A stretch of 64,000 nucleotides of DNA from an uncultured Lachnospiraceae bacterium (GTDB lineage Bacteria > Bacillota > Clostridia > Lachnospirales > Lachnospiraceae), in assembly GCA_910579395.1 (NCBI GenBank), contig CAJTUC010000013.1, forward strand, positions 26,774-90,773, in the 5' to 3' direction. Below the pieces are notes generated by a model. It did no database searches, was not told the origin of the DNA, and worked only from the letters and a program-made list of their open reading frames with translations. Positions 8,457-16,139 of the stretch are shown in pieces. The position numbers were made by a program, and so were the translations under genes. Position 1 is the stretch's first letter, and each line of letters begins with the position of its first letter.

Positions 8457-9459
8457 TCTCGTCACCTCCACCTCTGGAGATAACAATTTCTGCAGAATCT
8501 TCCAGCTTCCTGATGATATTTACAATCTTCTGCTGTGCTTCTTCTACATCCTTCATACGAACAGGACCCATGAATTCCATATCTTCCTTAATCATAACAG
8601 CAAGACGCTTGGACAGGTTATTAAAGATAGCATTCTGCACTTCTTCGTTGGAACCTTTCAACGCGATCGCAAGGTCACTGTTATCTACATCACGAAGTAC
8701 ACGCTGAATCGCTCTGTCATCCAGAAGAAGGATATCTTCGAATACGAACATCTTCTTCCTGATTTCATCAGCAAGCTCGGGTTCTTCGATTTCCAGAGTC
8801 TCCATAATATGTTTCTCTGTACCACGGTCTACCGTATTCAAAATTTCTACAACCGCATCGACACCACCGACAATCGTGTAATCCTGATTTACTAAAGATG
8901 CCAGCTTGGATTCCAAAACTTTCTCCACCTCTTTGATAATATCCGGACTTGTTCTGTCCATTACCGCAATACGCTTTGCTACATCTGCCTGCCTGTCAGG
9001 CGGAAGCGCAGATATGATGAGCGCCGACTGCGCCGCCGATAAGTAAGACAAGATAAGCGCTATTGTCTGAGGATGCTCATCCTGAATAAAGTTCAACAAC
9101 TGCGAAGGATCTGTTTTTCTGACGAACTCGAAAGGTTTTACCTGCAAAGATGCCGTCAGCTTGCCAATAACATCTCTTGCCTTGTCTGCGCCGAAAGATT
9201 TCTCCAATACTTCCTTCGCATAATTGATACCGCCTTCGGCAATATACTGCTGTGCCAGACACACCTGATAGAACTCTTCCAGCACTTCATCCCGAACCTG
9301 CGGCGTGATCGTTCTTGTATTCGCGATCTCCAATGTCAGCTCTTCGATTTCGTCTTCTTTCAAATGCTTAAATATATTTGATGATTTTTCCGGTCCGAGA
9401 GCGATCAACAGGATAGCTGCTTTCTGCAGACCGGTAATCTTCTCTTCACTTTTTGCCAT
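8446..9459 (-). CDS. fliG: Flagellar motor switch protein FliG
   Basis: Rotor protein that links the MS ring to the C ring and interacts with the stator to give torque. It has the usual length (337 aa). The middle-domain EHPQT motif is present (DEHPQTIALILSYL, about residue 126), as is the C-terminal torque helix region (EIRKKMFVFEDILLLDDRAI). It starts 5 bases after fliF; AGGAACG before the ATG overlaps the fliF end. The final GGGDEIVV codons serve as ribosome site and start for fliH, so the two are likely translationally coupled. Confidence 0.97.
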   Translation of the reverse strand: MAKSEEKITGLQKAAILLIALGPEKSSNIFKHLKEDEIEELTLEIANTRTITPQVRDEVLEEFYQVCLAQQYIAEGGINYAKEVLEKSFGADKARDVIGKLTASLQVKPFEFVRKTDPSQLLNFIQDEHPQTIALILSYLSAAQSALIISALPPDRQADVAKRIAVMDRTSPDIIKEVEKVLESKLASLVNQDYTIVGGVDAVVEILNTVDRGTEKHIMETLEIEEPELADEIRKKMFVFEDILLLDDRAIQRVLRDVDNSDLAIALKGSNEEVQNAIFNNLSKRLAVMIKEDMEFMGPVRMKDVEEAQQKIVNIIRKLEDSAEIVISRGGGDEIVV

Positions 9460-9464
9460 CGTTC

Positions 9465-11078
9465 CTACCCCCAGTCCTCATTCAGCCAGTTACGCAGCAG
9501 ATTTGCCGCCGCCTCCGGATTTTCTTCCACAAATTTTCCGATCAGCTTCCTCGTCTCGGACTCATCCTCAAATGAAATATCCTCGAGCTGCGCCTCCGGT
9601 GTTGATTGTAACAGGGATTCCACGGAAAGTTCTTCTTCTTCTTCCTCATGCTTCTCGCCGCGCATACTTCTAAGAACGACAAATGCCAGCAGCGCAAGGA
9701 TGATGATGATCAGAACGATCTGCATGATGTCCGTTGCACTGATGCCGGAACCTTCATCATCAAAGAAAACATTCTCACTGTAAGCAACGATTGCTATATT
9801 ATCTGCATTGATGCCTGTCGCTTTTGCGACCACATCAAGCAAATCTTCATCCACTTCCAACTTCGTACGTTCCTGATTAGCCAGTTTGTACTCTTCCCAT
9901 GTGACCGTATCGAGAAGCCCCTGCCTTTCGACATCCTCTTCCTTGATGACGATGTGGCGTATCATCGCTACAGACAAGGATGACTGGCTGTAATTAATCA
10001 GACCTGCCGGCGTTTCCCTCGTTTCAATCGATTCGTTCGGCAGATAATCGCGGGATGTTTCATTTGTCTCGGAACTTGAATTGCTGTTATCCTCCAGAAC
10101 ATATGTAGTGCCGTCGTCGCCGTTCGAATCCGTTCCCGGCACGCCGCTGATACCGCTTTCATTTATCTGGCTGAAATCATCCTCATGACTTACCATTCCC
10201 TCTTCCCGGCCTTCCGGTGCGGAATAGGTATGATCGGTCCTGGAACTCGTGGAAAAGTCTAATACCAGATTCGTCGCAACTTCTATCTTATCAAATTCAT
10301 TCGTACCGAGCAGCACCTGTTTTACTTCGCTTGTAACAAGCCTCTCGGCCTCCGCCTTTACGGAAAGCTGTGCGTTGGCCGTACCCGATGCCGAATACTC
10401 ATCGTCACCGGAGAAAAGCATATTCCCTTCCGTATCCATGATGGTGATGTTCCGCGTCGTCGGATTACCGATGCCCGTCGCTATCGCCCGGGCAAGAGCC
10501 GCTGCCGTCTCCGGAGATATTTCTTCTTTCAGATTCACCGTAACGCTCGCAAAAGACTCTTTATCGGAATCTATCAACGTTCCGGTGTTCTCCGGAACAT
10601 TCAGCGTGACAGTTGCACTCTTGACTGCTTCCTGCGGTTCCAGTACATTGTCTTCAATATATTTCTCAAGATAATAAACATACTGTTTCTGCTTATCGGA
10701 CTCCGTCGTGGAAAAGCCGCCGCTCGTCACATTCTCAATACCATAACCCGCAGTCCTGATATTATTGGAACCCAGCAACAGGATAGCATCGGACTGCTGC
10801 GATTTCAGAATCCTGAACTCCAGCCCGTCGTCCGAGACCGTATAAGTCAGTTCCTCTTCCTCCAGCAAATCCCTTACGCTCGCAGCTTCCGTCGTATTCT
10901 CGCAGTTCTTCAAAAGAATATACTGCGGTTGATTCAGCACTGTGACCAAAATAACGATGGCCAGGATAACGGCCGATATGACCATAACAATCAAAGTCTT
11001 CTGTTTGGTCGTAAAACGGTTCCACCATTCTAATATTCGATTTCCTAACTCCTTTAATTTCTCTAACAATTTATCCAC
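9465..11078 (-). CDS. fliF: Flagellar MS-ring protein FliF
   Basis: Membrane protein that forms the MS ring, the base on which rod, C ring and export gate assemble. The 537 aa contain two membrane segments (about 28-50 and 443-465), a YscJ/FliF N-terminal ring-building domain and a Ser/Asn/Thr-rich periplasmic loop. A short cytoplasmic tail (ending NLLRNWLNEDWG) binds FliG. The start is GTG; AAGGAG lies 11 bases upstream. It follows fliE by 37 bases. Confidence 0.96.
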   Translation of the reverse strand: MDKLLEKLKELGNRILEWWNRFTTKQKTLIVMVISAVILAIVILVTVLNQPQYILLKNCENTTEAASVRDLLEEEELTYTVSDDGLEFRILKSQQSDAILLLGSNNIRTAGYGIENVTSGGFSTTESDKQKQYVYYLEKYIEDNVLEPQEAVKSATVTLNVPENTGTLIDSDKESFASVTVNLKEEISPETAAALARAIATGIGNPTTRNITIMDTEGNMLFSGDDEYSASGTANAQLSVKAEAERLVTSEVKQVLLGTNEFDKIEVATNLVLDFSTSSRTDHTYSAPEGREEGMVSHEDDFSQINESGISGVPGTDSNGDDGTTYVLEDNSNSSSETNETSRDYLPNESIETRETPAGLINYSQSSLSVAMIRHIVIKEEDVERQGLLDTVTWEEYKLANQERTKLEVDEDLLDVVAKATGINADNIAIVAYSENVFFDDEGSGISATDIMQIVLIIIILALLAFVVLRSMRGEKHEEEEEELSVESLLQSTPEAQLEDISFEDESETRKLIGKFVEENPEAAANLLRNWLNEDWG

Positions 11079-11115
11079 AGCAACTATTTCTCCTTAAGTA
11101 ATCTGCCATATGCCA

Positions 11116-11442
11116 TTAAATCTGCATTTGCATAATTTCTTTATAGGCTTCTAACAGCTTATCCCTTATGGCAACAGTATACTGCAGTGCAGTCGATGCC
11201 TTCTGAAGCGCAATAGAAAGATCATGTGTATTCTCAGTCTCTCCAAGCGCCCACTTGATTTCTTCATTCTCAGCATCGGAAAGATAACTGTTCGTCGTAT
11301 TAATATTATCAATTGCCGTACTCAAAAGATGATTAAAACTGGTGTCTGTATATGTATCCGCCTTCGTTGTCGGCGCAAGCTGTGCCGCCTCTTTAACCGC
11401 TCCGGAAGATACATTATACAGCGCCGTAATATCCATAGCCAT
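11116..11442 (-). CDS. fliE: Flagellar hook-basal body adaptor FliE
   Basis: Small exported protein that joins the MS ring to the proximal rod. The 108-aa sequence has the conserved FliE C-terminal half (ALQKASTALQYTVAIRDKLL, then AYKEIMQMQI). It lies between flgC and fliF as in other Firmicutes. GGAGGGG precedes the ATG. An 84-base gap to flgC shows no clear signal. Confidence 0.94.
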   Translation of the reverse strand: MAMDITALYNVSSGAVKEAAQLAPTTKADTYTDTSFNHLLSTAIDNINTTNSYLSDAENEEIKWALGETENTHDLSIALQKASTALQYTVAIRDKLLEAYKEIMQMQI

Positions 11443-11526
11443 TTTTCTTCCCCTCCAAATAGTAGTTGTATCCCTTTTACATTTATTATTTTATTTATAT
11501 TTCTATAGATTTCGATATTCCGCATT

Positions 11527-11976
11527 CTAACCATTCTGCAGAATATCAAGTCCCCGTGTTGCAATATTCTTGCTCGCCGAAAAAGCCGTCGAATTTGCCT
11601 CATATGCACGACTGGCATCAATCAGGTTCGTCATCTCGGTTATCGTGCTGACGTTCGGATAAGTCACATATCCGTTTTCATCGGCATCCGGATGCGACGG
11701 GTCATAGACCATCTTCATTTCCGTCCACTCGTCCTCATATACGCCGGTCACTTTCACTCCGGTTCCCGAATAACGGTCTCTCGCCGCATTCAATACATGA
11801 CGGAAAGGCGTCTGAGAATTCTTTTCCTCAAAAACGACCACTTTCCTGCGGTAAGGCGTCCCATCTTCCGTACGAGTCGTCTCGGCATTCGCAATATTCT
11901 CCGCAATAATGTCCATACGATAACGTTCCGCCGTCATGCCGGACGCATTGATATCAAAAGCCGTAAACATTCCCAT
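11527..11976 (-). CDS. flgC: Flagellar basal-body rod protein FlgC
   Basis: Proximal rod subunit. The 149-aa protein has the FlgC N-terminus (MGMFTAFDINASGMTAERYR, then DIIAENIANAETTRT) and the C-terminal rod helix (EMTNLIDASRAYEANSTAF, ending NIATRGLDILQNG). It starts 20 bases after flgB. GGGGG precedes the ATG by a few bases. All features are canonical. Confidence 0.96.
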   Translation of the reverse strand: MGMFTAFDINASGMTAERYRMDIIAENIANAETTRTEDGTPYRRKVVVFEEKNSQTPFRHVLNAARDRYSGTGVKVTGVYEDEWTEMKMVYDPSHPDADENGYVTYPNVSTITEMTNLIDASRAYEANSTAFSASKNIATRGLDILQNG

Positions 11977-11996
11977 GTTTTATATCCCCCTTATTT

Positions 11997-12395
11997 CTAT
12001 TTCATCACCATCTGTAAATTTTTAAATTCCTGTGAAATACATAAATCCAGTCCCTGATATGTAATCTGGTTCTTGGCCAGATAGACGCCTTCCGTATCCA
12101 CATCTACGTTATTACCGTCGAGACGATAAGAAAAACTCGCGTAGTCCGTATAGCAGATAGGATTAAGACGGCTCGTCTTCAGATTTGCCACTTTGGAATC
12201 CATAGAAGTATATCTGGAATTACCGAGCGCCTTCGCAAGCTGTGACTGAAAATCCACATCCTGTCTTTTATAACCCGGCGTATCCACATTGGAAAGGTTA
12301 TTACTGATTGCGTCGTTCCGCATCCATGCAGCATCTGCGGCCTTATCCAACACATTAATGTAGTCAAAAGCATTTGTACTCAACAAAGAACTCAT
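11997..12395 (-). CDS. flgB: Flagellar basal-body rod protein FlgB
   Basis: Proximal rod subunit and first gene of the flagellar operon. The sequence carries the rod-protein N-terminus (RNDAISNNLSNVDTPGYKR) and ends DLCISQEFKNLQMVMK. A GTG two codons upstream (12401) is possible, but the ATG at 12395 sits 5-6 bases after GGGGTG and is preferred. The operon promoter lies 63 bases upstream. Confidence 0.94.
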   Translation of the reverse strand: MSSLLSTNAFDYINVLDKAADAAWMRNDAISNNLSNVDTPGYKRQDVDFQSQLAKALGNSRYTSMDSKVANLKTSRLNPICYTDYASFSYRLDGNNVDVDTEGVYLAKNQITYQGLDLCISQEFKNLQMVMK

Positions 12396-12457
12396 AATCA
12401 CACCCCATTCATTTTAATAACAACCCTGATACAAACCCTGATAAAAATCCTTAAACC

Positions 12458-12486
12458 ATTATAAATTCATTCAGACAAAATTACAA
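12458..12486 (-). promoter_or_regulatory. Sigma-A type promoter of the flagellar operon
   Basis: On the minus strand TTGTAA and TATAAT are separated by exactly 17 bases, 63 bases before the flgB start. Downstream the motif ATCAGGGTT occurs twice in the leader. No sigma-D (flagellar) promoter was seen here, which fits an early, housekeeping-driven operon. Confidence 0.75.
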
Positions 12487-12562
12487 GTCAAAAGCAAAAA
12501 AAATATGTTCTTTCTTTCATACGCTTCGCATAGCCAAATGCAAAAATAGACAGAAATCAGGC

Positions 12563-12611
12563 AAAAAAGGACCTATAAAGCCAGTTGTCCCGCCGTTATA
12601 AATCCTTTTAT
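12563..12611 (-). terminator. Terminator downstream of codY
   Basis: On the minus strand AAAAGGATTTATAA pairs, with G-U wobbles, to TTTATAGGTCCTTTTTT around a 16-base loop. It ends in a run of six T. It lies 33 bases after the codY stop and separates codY from the flagellar promoter. Confidence 0.7.
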
Positions 12612-12644
12612 CTTTGACCAATCCGTTGTCTTCTGTATTCAGTT

Positions 12645-13430
12645 CTATCTACTCTGTTCTTTCAGCTTCTCAACTTCCTCGAAAACAACATCGTTCAATA
12701 CTTTGATGTAAGTTCCCTTCATGCCCGAGGAACGGGATTCAATAACGCCTGCACTCTCAAACTTCCGCAGAGCATTGACGATAACAGAGCGGGTAATTCC
12801 CACTTTATCCGCAATCTTACTCGCCACAAGAATGCCTTCCATGCCGCCGAGTTCATCAAAAATATGAGTAATGGCTTCCATCTCGGAAAACGAAAGCGTA
12901 CCAATCGCGGATTTGACGACTGCGACCTTCCGGTTCTCTTCCGCATTCTCTTCACTCACCGCCCGTAGCATTTCAAGCCCTACTACTGTCGTCCCATACT
13001 CGCACAAAATGATATCATCGATATCATACTGTTCATCGCACTTATAAATGAAAAGTGTTCCGAGCCGCTCTCCCGAAATTTCAATCGGCGTGATGACTGC
13101 CTGAAATTTTCTCGTATCGATATTCTCAAAGCCCAGCGTTTCCAGATTCACATTCTCTTTCGTAGAAAGTACGGAAAGAAATCTTTCATTCAGCATAGGG
13201 TCAATGAATCCGCCCACATGATCAACGATCAATTCCGTCAGCGATTCCACCCTGTCAAGATCGCCCACACCGAGAACCTTTCCTTTTTTACTGATGACCA
13301 GAACATTAGATACAAGAATTTCTTTCAACACATTACAGATATCGTTAAAAACAACTTTACCCGAATTATTATTGTGCAGAAGTTTCCCTATTTTTCTGGT
13401 TTTATCCAATAATTGTACGCTGCTCATCAT
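12645..13430 (-). CDS. codY: GTP- and branched-chain amino acid-responsive repressor CodY
   Basis: Global transcription regulator of Firmicutes that represses nutrient-scavenging, motility and virulence genes when GTP and Ile/Leu/Val are high. The 261-aa length is standard. The N-terminal GAF-like effector domain starts MMSSVQLLDKTRKIGKLLH. The C-terminal winged helix has the recognition segment ADKVGITRSVIVNALRKFES (about 205-225) and the SRSSGMKGTYIKVLND wing. It stands alone between topA and the flagellar operon, with its own promoter and a CodY box upstream, so autoregulation is likely. Confidence 0.97.
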   Translation of the reverse strand: MMSSVQLLDKTRKIGKLLHNNNSGKVVFNDICNVLKEILVSNVLVISKKGKVLGVGDLDRVESLTELIVDHVGGFIDPMLNERFLSVLSTKENVNLETLGFENIDTRKFQAVITPIEISGERLGTLFIYKCDEQYDIDDIILCEYGTTVVGLEMLRAVSEENAEENRKVAVVKSAIGTLSFSEMEAITHIFDELGGMEGILVASKIADKVGITRSVIVNALRKFESAGVIESRSSGMKGTYIKVLNDVVFEEVEKLKEQSR

Positions 13431-13491
13431 TCTTCGCCTTTCAAAATCAGAAAGTAATTCCGTCTCAATACTTACTGTAAATCATATACAC

Positions 13492-13520
13492 ATTCTAACA
13501 TATTTTTTCAGTATTTTCAA
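13492..13520 (-). promoter_or_regulatory. Sigma-A type promoter of codY
   Basis: TTGAAA and TAGAAT on the minus strand, 17 bases apart, 62 bases before the codY start. Confidence 0.7.
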
Positions 13521-13544
13521 CGGATATTACCCGAATTTCAGCGT

Positions 13545-13559
13545 AATTTTCAGACAATT
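13545..13559 (-). promoter_or_regulatory. CodY box upstream of the codY promoter
   Basis: AATTGTCTGAAAATT differs from the consensus CodY box AATTTTCWGAAAATT at one of 15 positions. It starts 25 bases upstream of the codY -35 and 30 bases before the topA stop side of the gap. The motif is established for CodY in Bacillus and Lactococcus; autoregulation here is inferred. Confidence 0.65.
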
Positions 13560-13588
13560 ATTGGAATTGCGGTCTTACTTGCCAATTT

Positions 13589-15667
13589 TTATGCTTCAAC
13601 GGTCGGCTGCGCCTCCTCCACATACCCGCACTTTTCATCCGCACATAACAGTTTATTCCCCTTTTCCAACATAATAGAACCGCATTGGGGACATTTTTTG
13701 TCTACCGGCTTCTGCCATACCATGAAATCACACTCAGGATTCTCTATACAGCCGTAATATTTTCGGCCTTTCTTCGTCTTTTTCATGACGATATCTTTCC
13801 CGCATTTCGGACATGCAACACCGATTTTTTCAAAATAAGGCTTGGTATTGCGGCATTCCGGGAAGCCGGGACATGCAAGAAATCTTCCATGAGGACCATA
13901 TTTGATCACCATCTGTCTGCCACAGTTCTCACAGACCTCATCCGATACTTCATCGGCAATCTCAACTTCTTCCAGTTCCTTCTCCGCTTTTGTGACCGCT
14001 TCCTCCAAATCGGGATAAAAATTGGAGATGACCGTTTTCCATTTCACATTGCCATCTGCAATTCCGTCTAACAACGCTTCCATCGTCGCCGTAAAATTCA
14101 CGTCCACAATGGTCGGAAACGCCTCTTTCATAATATGATTGACGACCTCGCCAAGTTCCGTTACATAGAGATTCTTATTTTCTTTTACAATATAGCGTCT
14201 TGCAAGAATCGTCGTGATCGTCGGCGCATAGGTGCTTGGCCTTCCGATGCCGAGTTCTTCGAGCGCACGCACGAGCGATGCCTCCGTATAATGCGGAGCC
14301 GGCTGTGTAAAATGCTGTTTTTCCTCAAAGGAATCGAAGACGAGCTGTGTATTCTCATCAATGCCTCTGACCAGCGTGTTATTTTCTTCTTTTTCTTCCT
14401 CGTCTGTATATACGCTTAAAAAGCCGTCAAATTTCACTCTGGAAGCAGCTACCGTGAACCGCTGCCCTGCCGCGTCGATCTTCACGGAAGTCGTCTCATA
14501 CTGCGCCGGTGTCATCCGGCTTGCCACAAAACGTTTCCAGATCAGCTGGTAAAGCCGCAGCTGGTCTCTGGACAGAGAATCTTTCAACTGCATGGGCGTC
14601 CGTTCAATATCCGTCGGACGGATTGCCTCATGCGCATCCTGTATCTTCTGTGTACTCTTTTTCTCAGTGCCGGACTCTGCGGCATATTCCGCGCCATACT
14701 GCCCGGTGATATAGTCTTTTGCCGCCTTTTCCGCCTCTTCGGAAACTCTGGTGGAATCCGTACGCAGATAGGTAATGACACCTACCGTTCCGTTTCCCTT
14801 GATATCGATGCCTTCATATAACTGCTGTGCCAGCCGCATTGTCTTCTGCGTGGAAAAATTCAGCACTTTGCTGGCTTCCTGCTGCAGAGTGGATGTCGTA
14901 AATGGCAGAGGCGACTTTTTCACCCGCGTGCCATGCTTTACATCCGCCACCTGATATACGGCATTCTCCAGTGTTTTCTTTATCTTTTCCAATTCTTCCA
15001 CAGCGGAGATTTCCTGTTTTTTCTCGGTGGTTCCATAATATTTGGCAAGCAGCGGTTTCTTTTCGCCCGGAATCTTTAAAACCGCATCTAATGTCCAGTA
15101 CTCTTCCGGAATAAAAGCGTTGATTTCTTCTTCTCTGTCACAAATAATCCGGAGCGCTACCGACTGAACACGCCCTGCGCTTAAACCTCTTTTTACTTTT
15201 GCCCATAGCAACGGCGAAATCTTATAGCCGACCATGCGGTCAAGACAGCGTCTTGCCTGCTGCGCATCTACCAGGTCCATATCGATCTCCCTAGCGTTTT
15301 TCAGAGATTCTTTTACAGCGTTTTTGGTAATTTCATTAAAAGTGATACGGTATACTTTCTTACCCTCCAGTTTCAGAGCATTCAATAAATGCCATGAAAT
15401 TGCTTCTCCTTCGCGGTCAGGGTCCGTTGCCAAATAAATCTTATCCGCTTTCTTTACCTCTTTACGAAGGCTTGCAAGAATATCTCCTTTGCCCCTGATG
15501 GTAATATAACGCGGCTCAAAGTCATGTTCGATATCGATTCCCATCTGACTTCTCGGCAGGTCGCGTACATGGCCGTTGCTGGCGGCAACCTCATAATTTG
15601 ACCCCAGAAATTTTTTAATCGTTTTCACTTTCGCGGGCGATTCCACGATCACCAGATACTTTGCCAT
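13589..15667 (-). CDS. topA: DNA topoisomerase I
   Basis: Type IA topoisomerase that relaxes negative supercoils. The N-terminal Toprim domain begins MAKYLVIVESPAKVKTIKKF, and the acidic TDPDREGEAISWHL motif follows. The active-site Tyr lies in TYLRTDSTRVS. Three C-terminal four-cysteine zinc ribbons follow (CENCGRQM..., CPKCGKDI..., CPQCGSIM...). The frame is open 16 codons further upstream, but the ATG at 15667 gives the conserved N-terminus and has GGGGAA before it. Length about 692 aa is normal. Confidence 0.97.
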   Translation of the reverse strand: MAKYLVIVESPAKVKTIKKFLGSNYEVAASNGHVRDLPRSQMGIDIEHDFEPRYITIRGKGDILASLRKEVKKADKIYLATDPDREGEAISWHLLNALKLEGKKVYRITFNEITKNAVKESLKNAREIDMDLVDAQQARRCLDRMVGYKISPLLWAKVKRGLSAGRVQSVALRIICDREEEINAFIPEEYWTLDAVLKIPGEKKPLLAKYYGTTEKKQEISAVEELEKIKKTLENAVYQVADVKHGTRVKKSPLPFTTSTLQQEASKVLNFSTQKTMRLAQQLYEGIDIKGNGTVGVITYLRTDSTRVSEEAEKAAKDYITGQYGAEYAAESGTEKKSTQKIQDAHEAIRPTDIERTPMQLKDSLSRDQLRLYQLIWKRFVASRMTPAQYETTSVKIDAAGQRFTVAASRVKFDGFLSVYTDEEEKEENNTLVRGIDENTQLVFDSFEEKQHFTQPAPHYTEASLVRALEELGIGRPSTYAPTITTILARRYIVKENKNLYVTELGEVVNHIMKEAFPTIVDVNFTATMEALLDGIADGNVKWKTVISNFYPDLEEAVTKAEKELEEVEIADEVSDEVCENCGRQMVIKYGPHGRFLACPGFPECRNTKPYFEKIGVACPKCGKDIVMKKTKKGRKYYGCIENPECDFMVWQKPVDKKCPQCGSIMLEKGNKLLCADEKCGYVEEAQPTVEA

Positions 15668-15726
15668 AACAATTCCCCATTCCCGTAAGTTCACTTTTCT
15701 CTTGCATGATTGCATTAACGAGAACT

Positions 15727-15755
15727 ACTATACAATAAGTTTGGGAAGGTTGCAA
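15727..15755 (-). promoter_or_regulatory. Sigma-A type promoter of topA
   Basis: TTGCAA and TATAGT on the minus strand with a 17-base spacer, 60 bases before the topA start. A 13-bp tandem repeat lies just upstream. Confidence 0.7.
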
Positions 15756-15790
15756 GGAAAATTTTCTTTCAAATTTTTTCCAAATTTTTT

Positions 15791-15829
15791 CCAGTATTAT
15801 CACCCAGTATTATCACCCAGTATTATCAA
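15791..15829. repeat. 13-bp tandem repeat, three copies, upstream of the topA promoter
   Basis: CCAGTATTATCAC occurs three times in a row, the last copy with a final mismatch. It starts about 35 bases upstream of the topA -35 and is next to a doubled A/T-rich AAATTTTTTCC unit. It may be a slippage product or a binding array; nothing in the sequence decides this. Confidence 0.75.
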
Positions 15830-15835
15830 TACACC

Positions 15836-15870
15836 AAAAAGAAGACTGCCCTGCATCGGACAGTCCTCTG
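15836..15870 (-). terminator. Terminator after the 46-codon ORF
   Basis: On the minus strand AGAGGACTGTCC pairs with GGCAGTCTTCT around a short loop, followed by TTTTT. It lies 28 bases after the stop of the small ORF and ends transcription coming from the pilus locus side before topA. Confidence 0.75.
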
Positions 15871-15897
15871 AATTTTGTTATAATGTAACGATATGCC

Positions 15898-16038
15898 TTA
15901 CTCATCTTCCAGCATTGACTGAAATATATCCCTTACTTTTCTAAGTTCTTCATTATCGGGAGACTTTTGCAATGCTTTTTCAAGAAGTTCTAAAGCAAGC
16001 CTGATAAAACCCTGGAACTGTTTATTCGTCAGGCCCAT
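15898..16038 (-). CDS. 46-aa conserved-looking small protein
   Basis: Short ORF MGLTNKQFQGFIRLALELLE... ending FQSMLEDE. It is strongly helical and amphipathic (LLEKALQKSPDNEELRKVRD). AGGTGG lies 5 bases before the ATG and a good terminator follows the stop, both of which support a real gene. It lies 101 bases downstream of the 1711-aa protein gene and may be the last gene of the pilus transcription unit. No family was recognised. The function is unknown. Confidence 0.65.
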   Translation of the reverse strand: MGLTNKQFQGFIRLALELLEKALQKSPDNEELRKVRDIFQSMLEDE

Positions 16039-16139
16039 ATGATCCACCTGCTTTCTATACAGTTATCTGTCCTACGATACAGCAGCCATATCACAGCCAA
16101 GACACAAAGTCTATTTATTTCATGGAGTTATCCGCCTTC

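Noticed and set aside
12458..12486. CodY box at the flagellar promoter
   Set aside because: The AATTTT-like spacer matches the consensus poorly, unlike the site upstream of codY.
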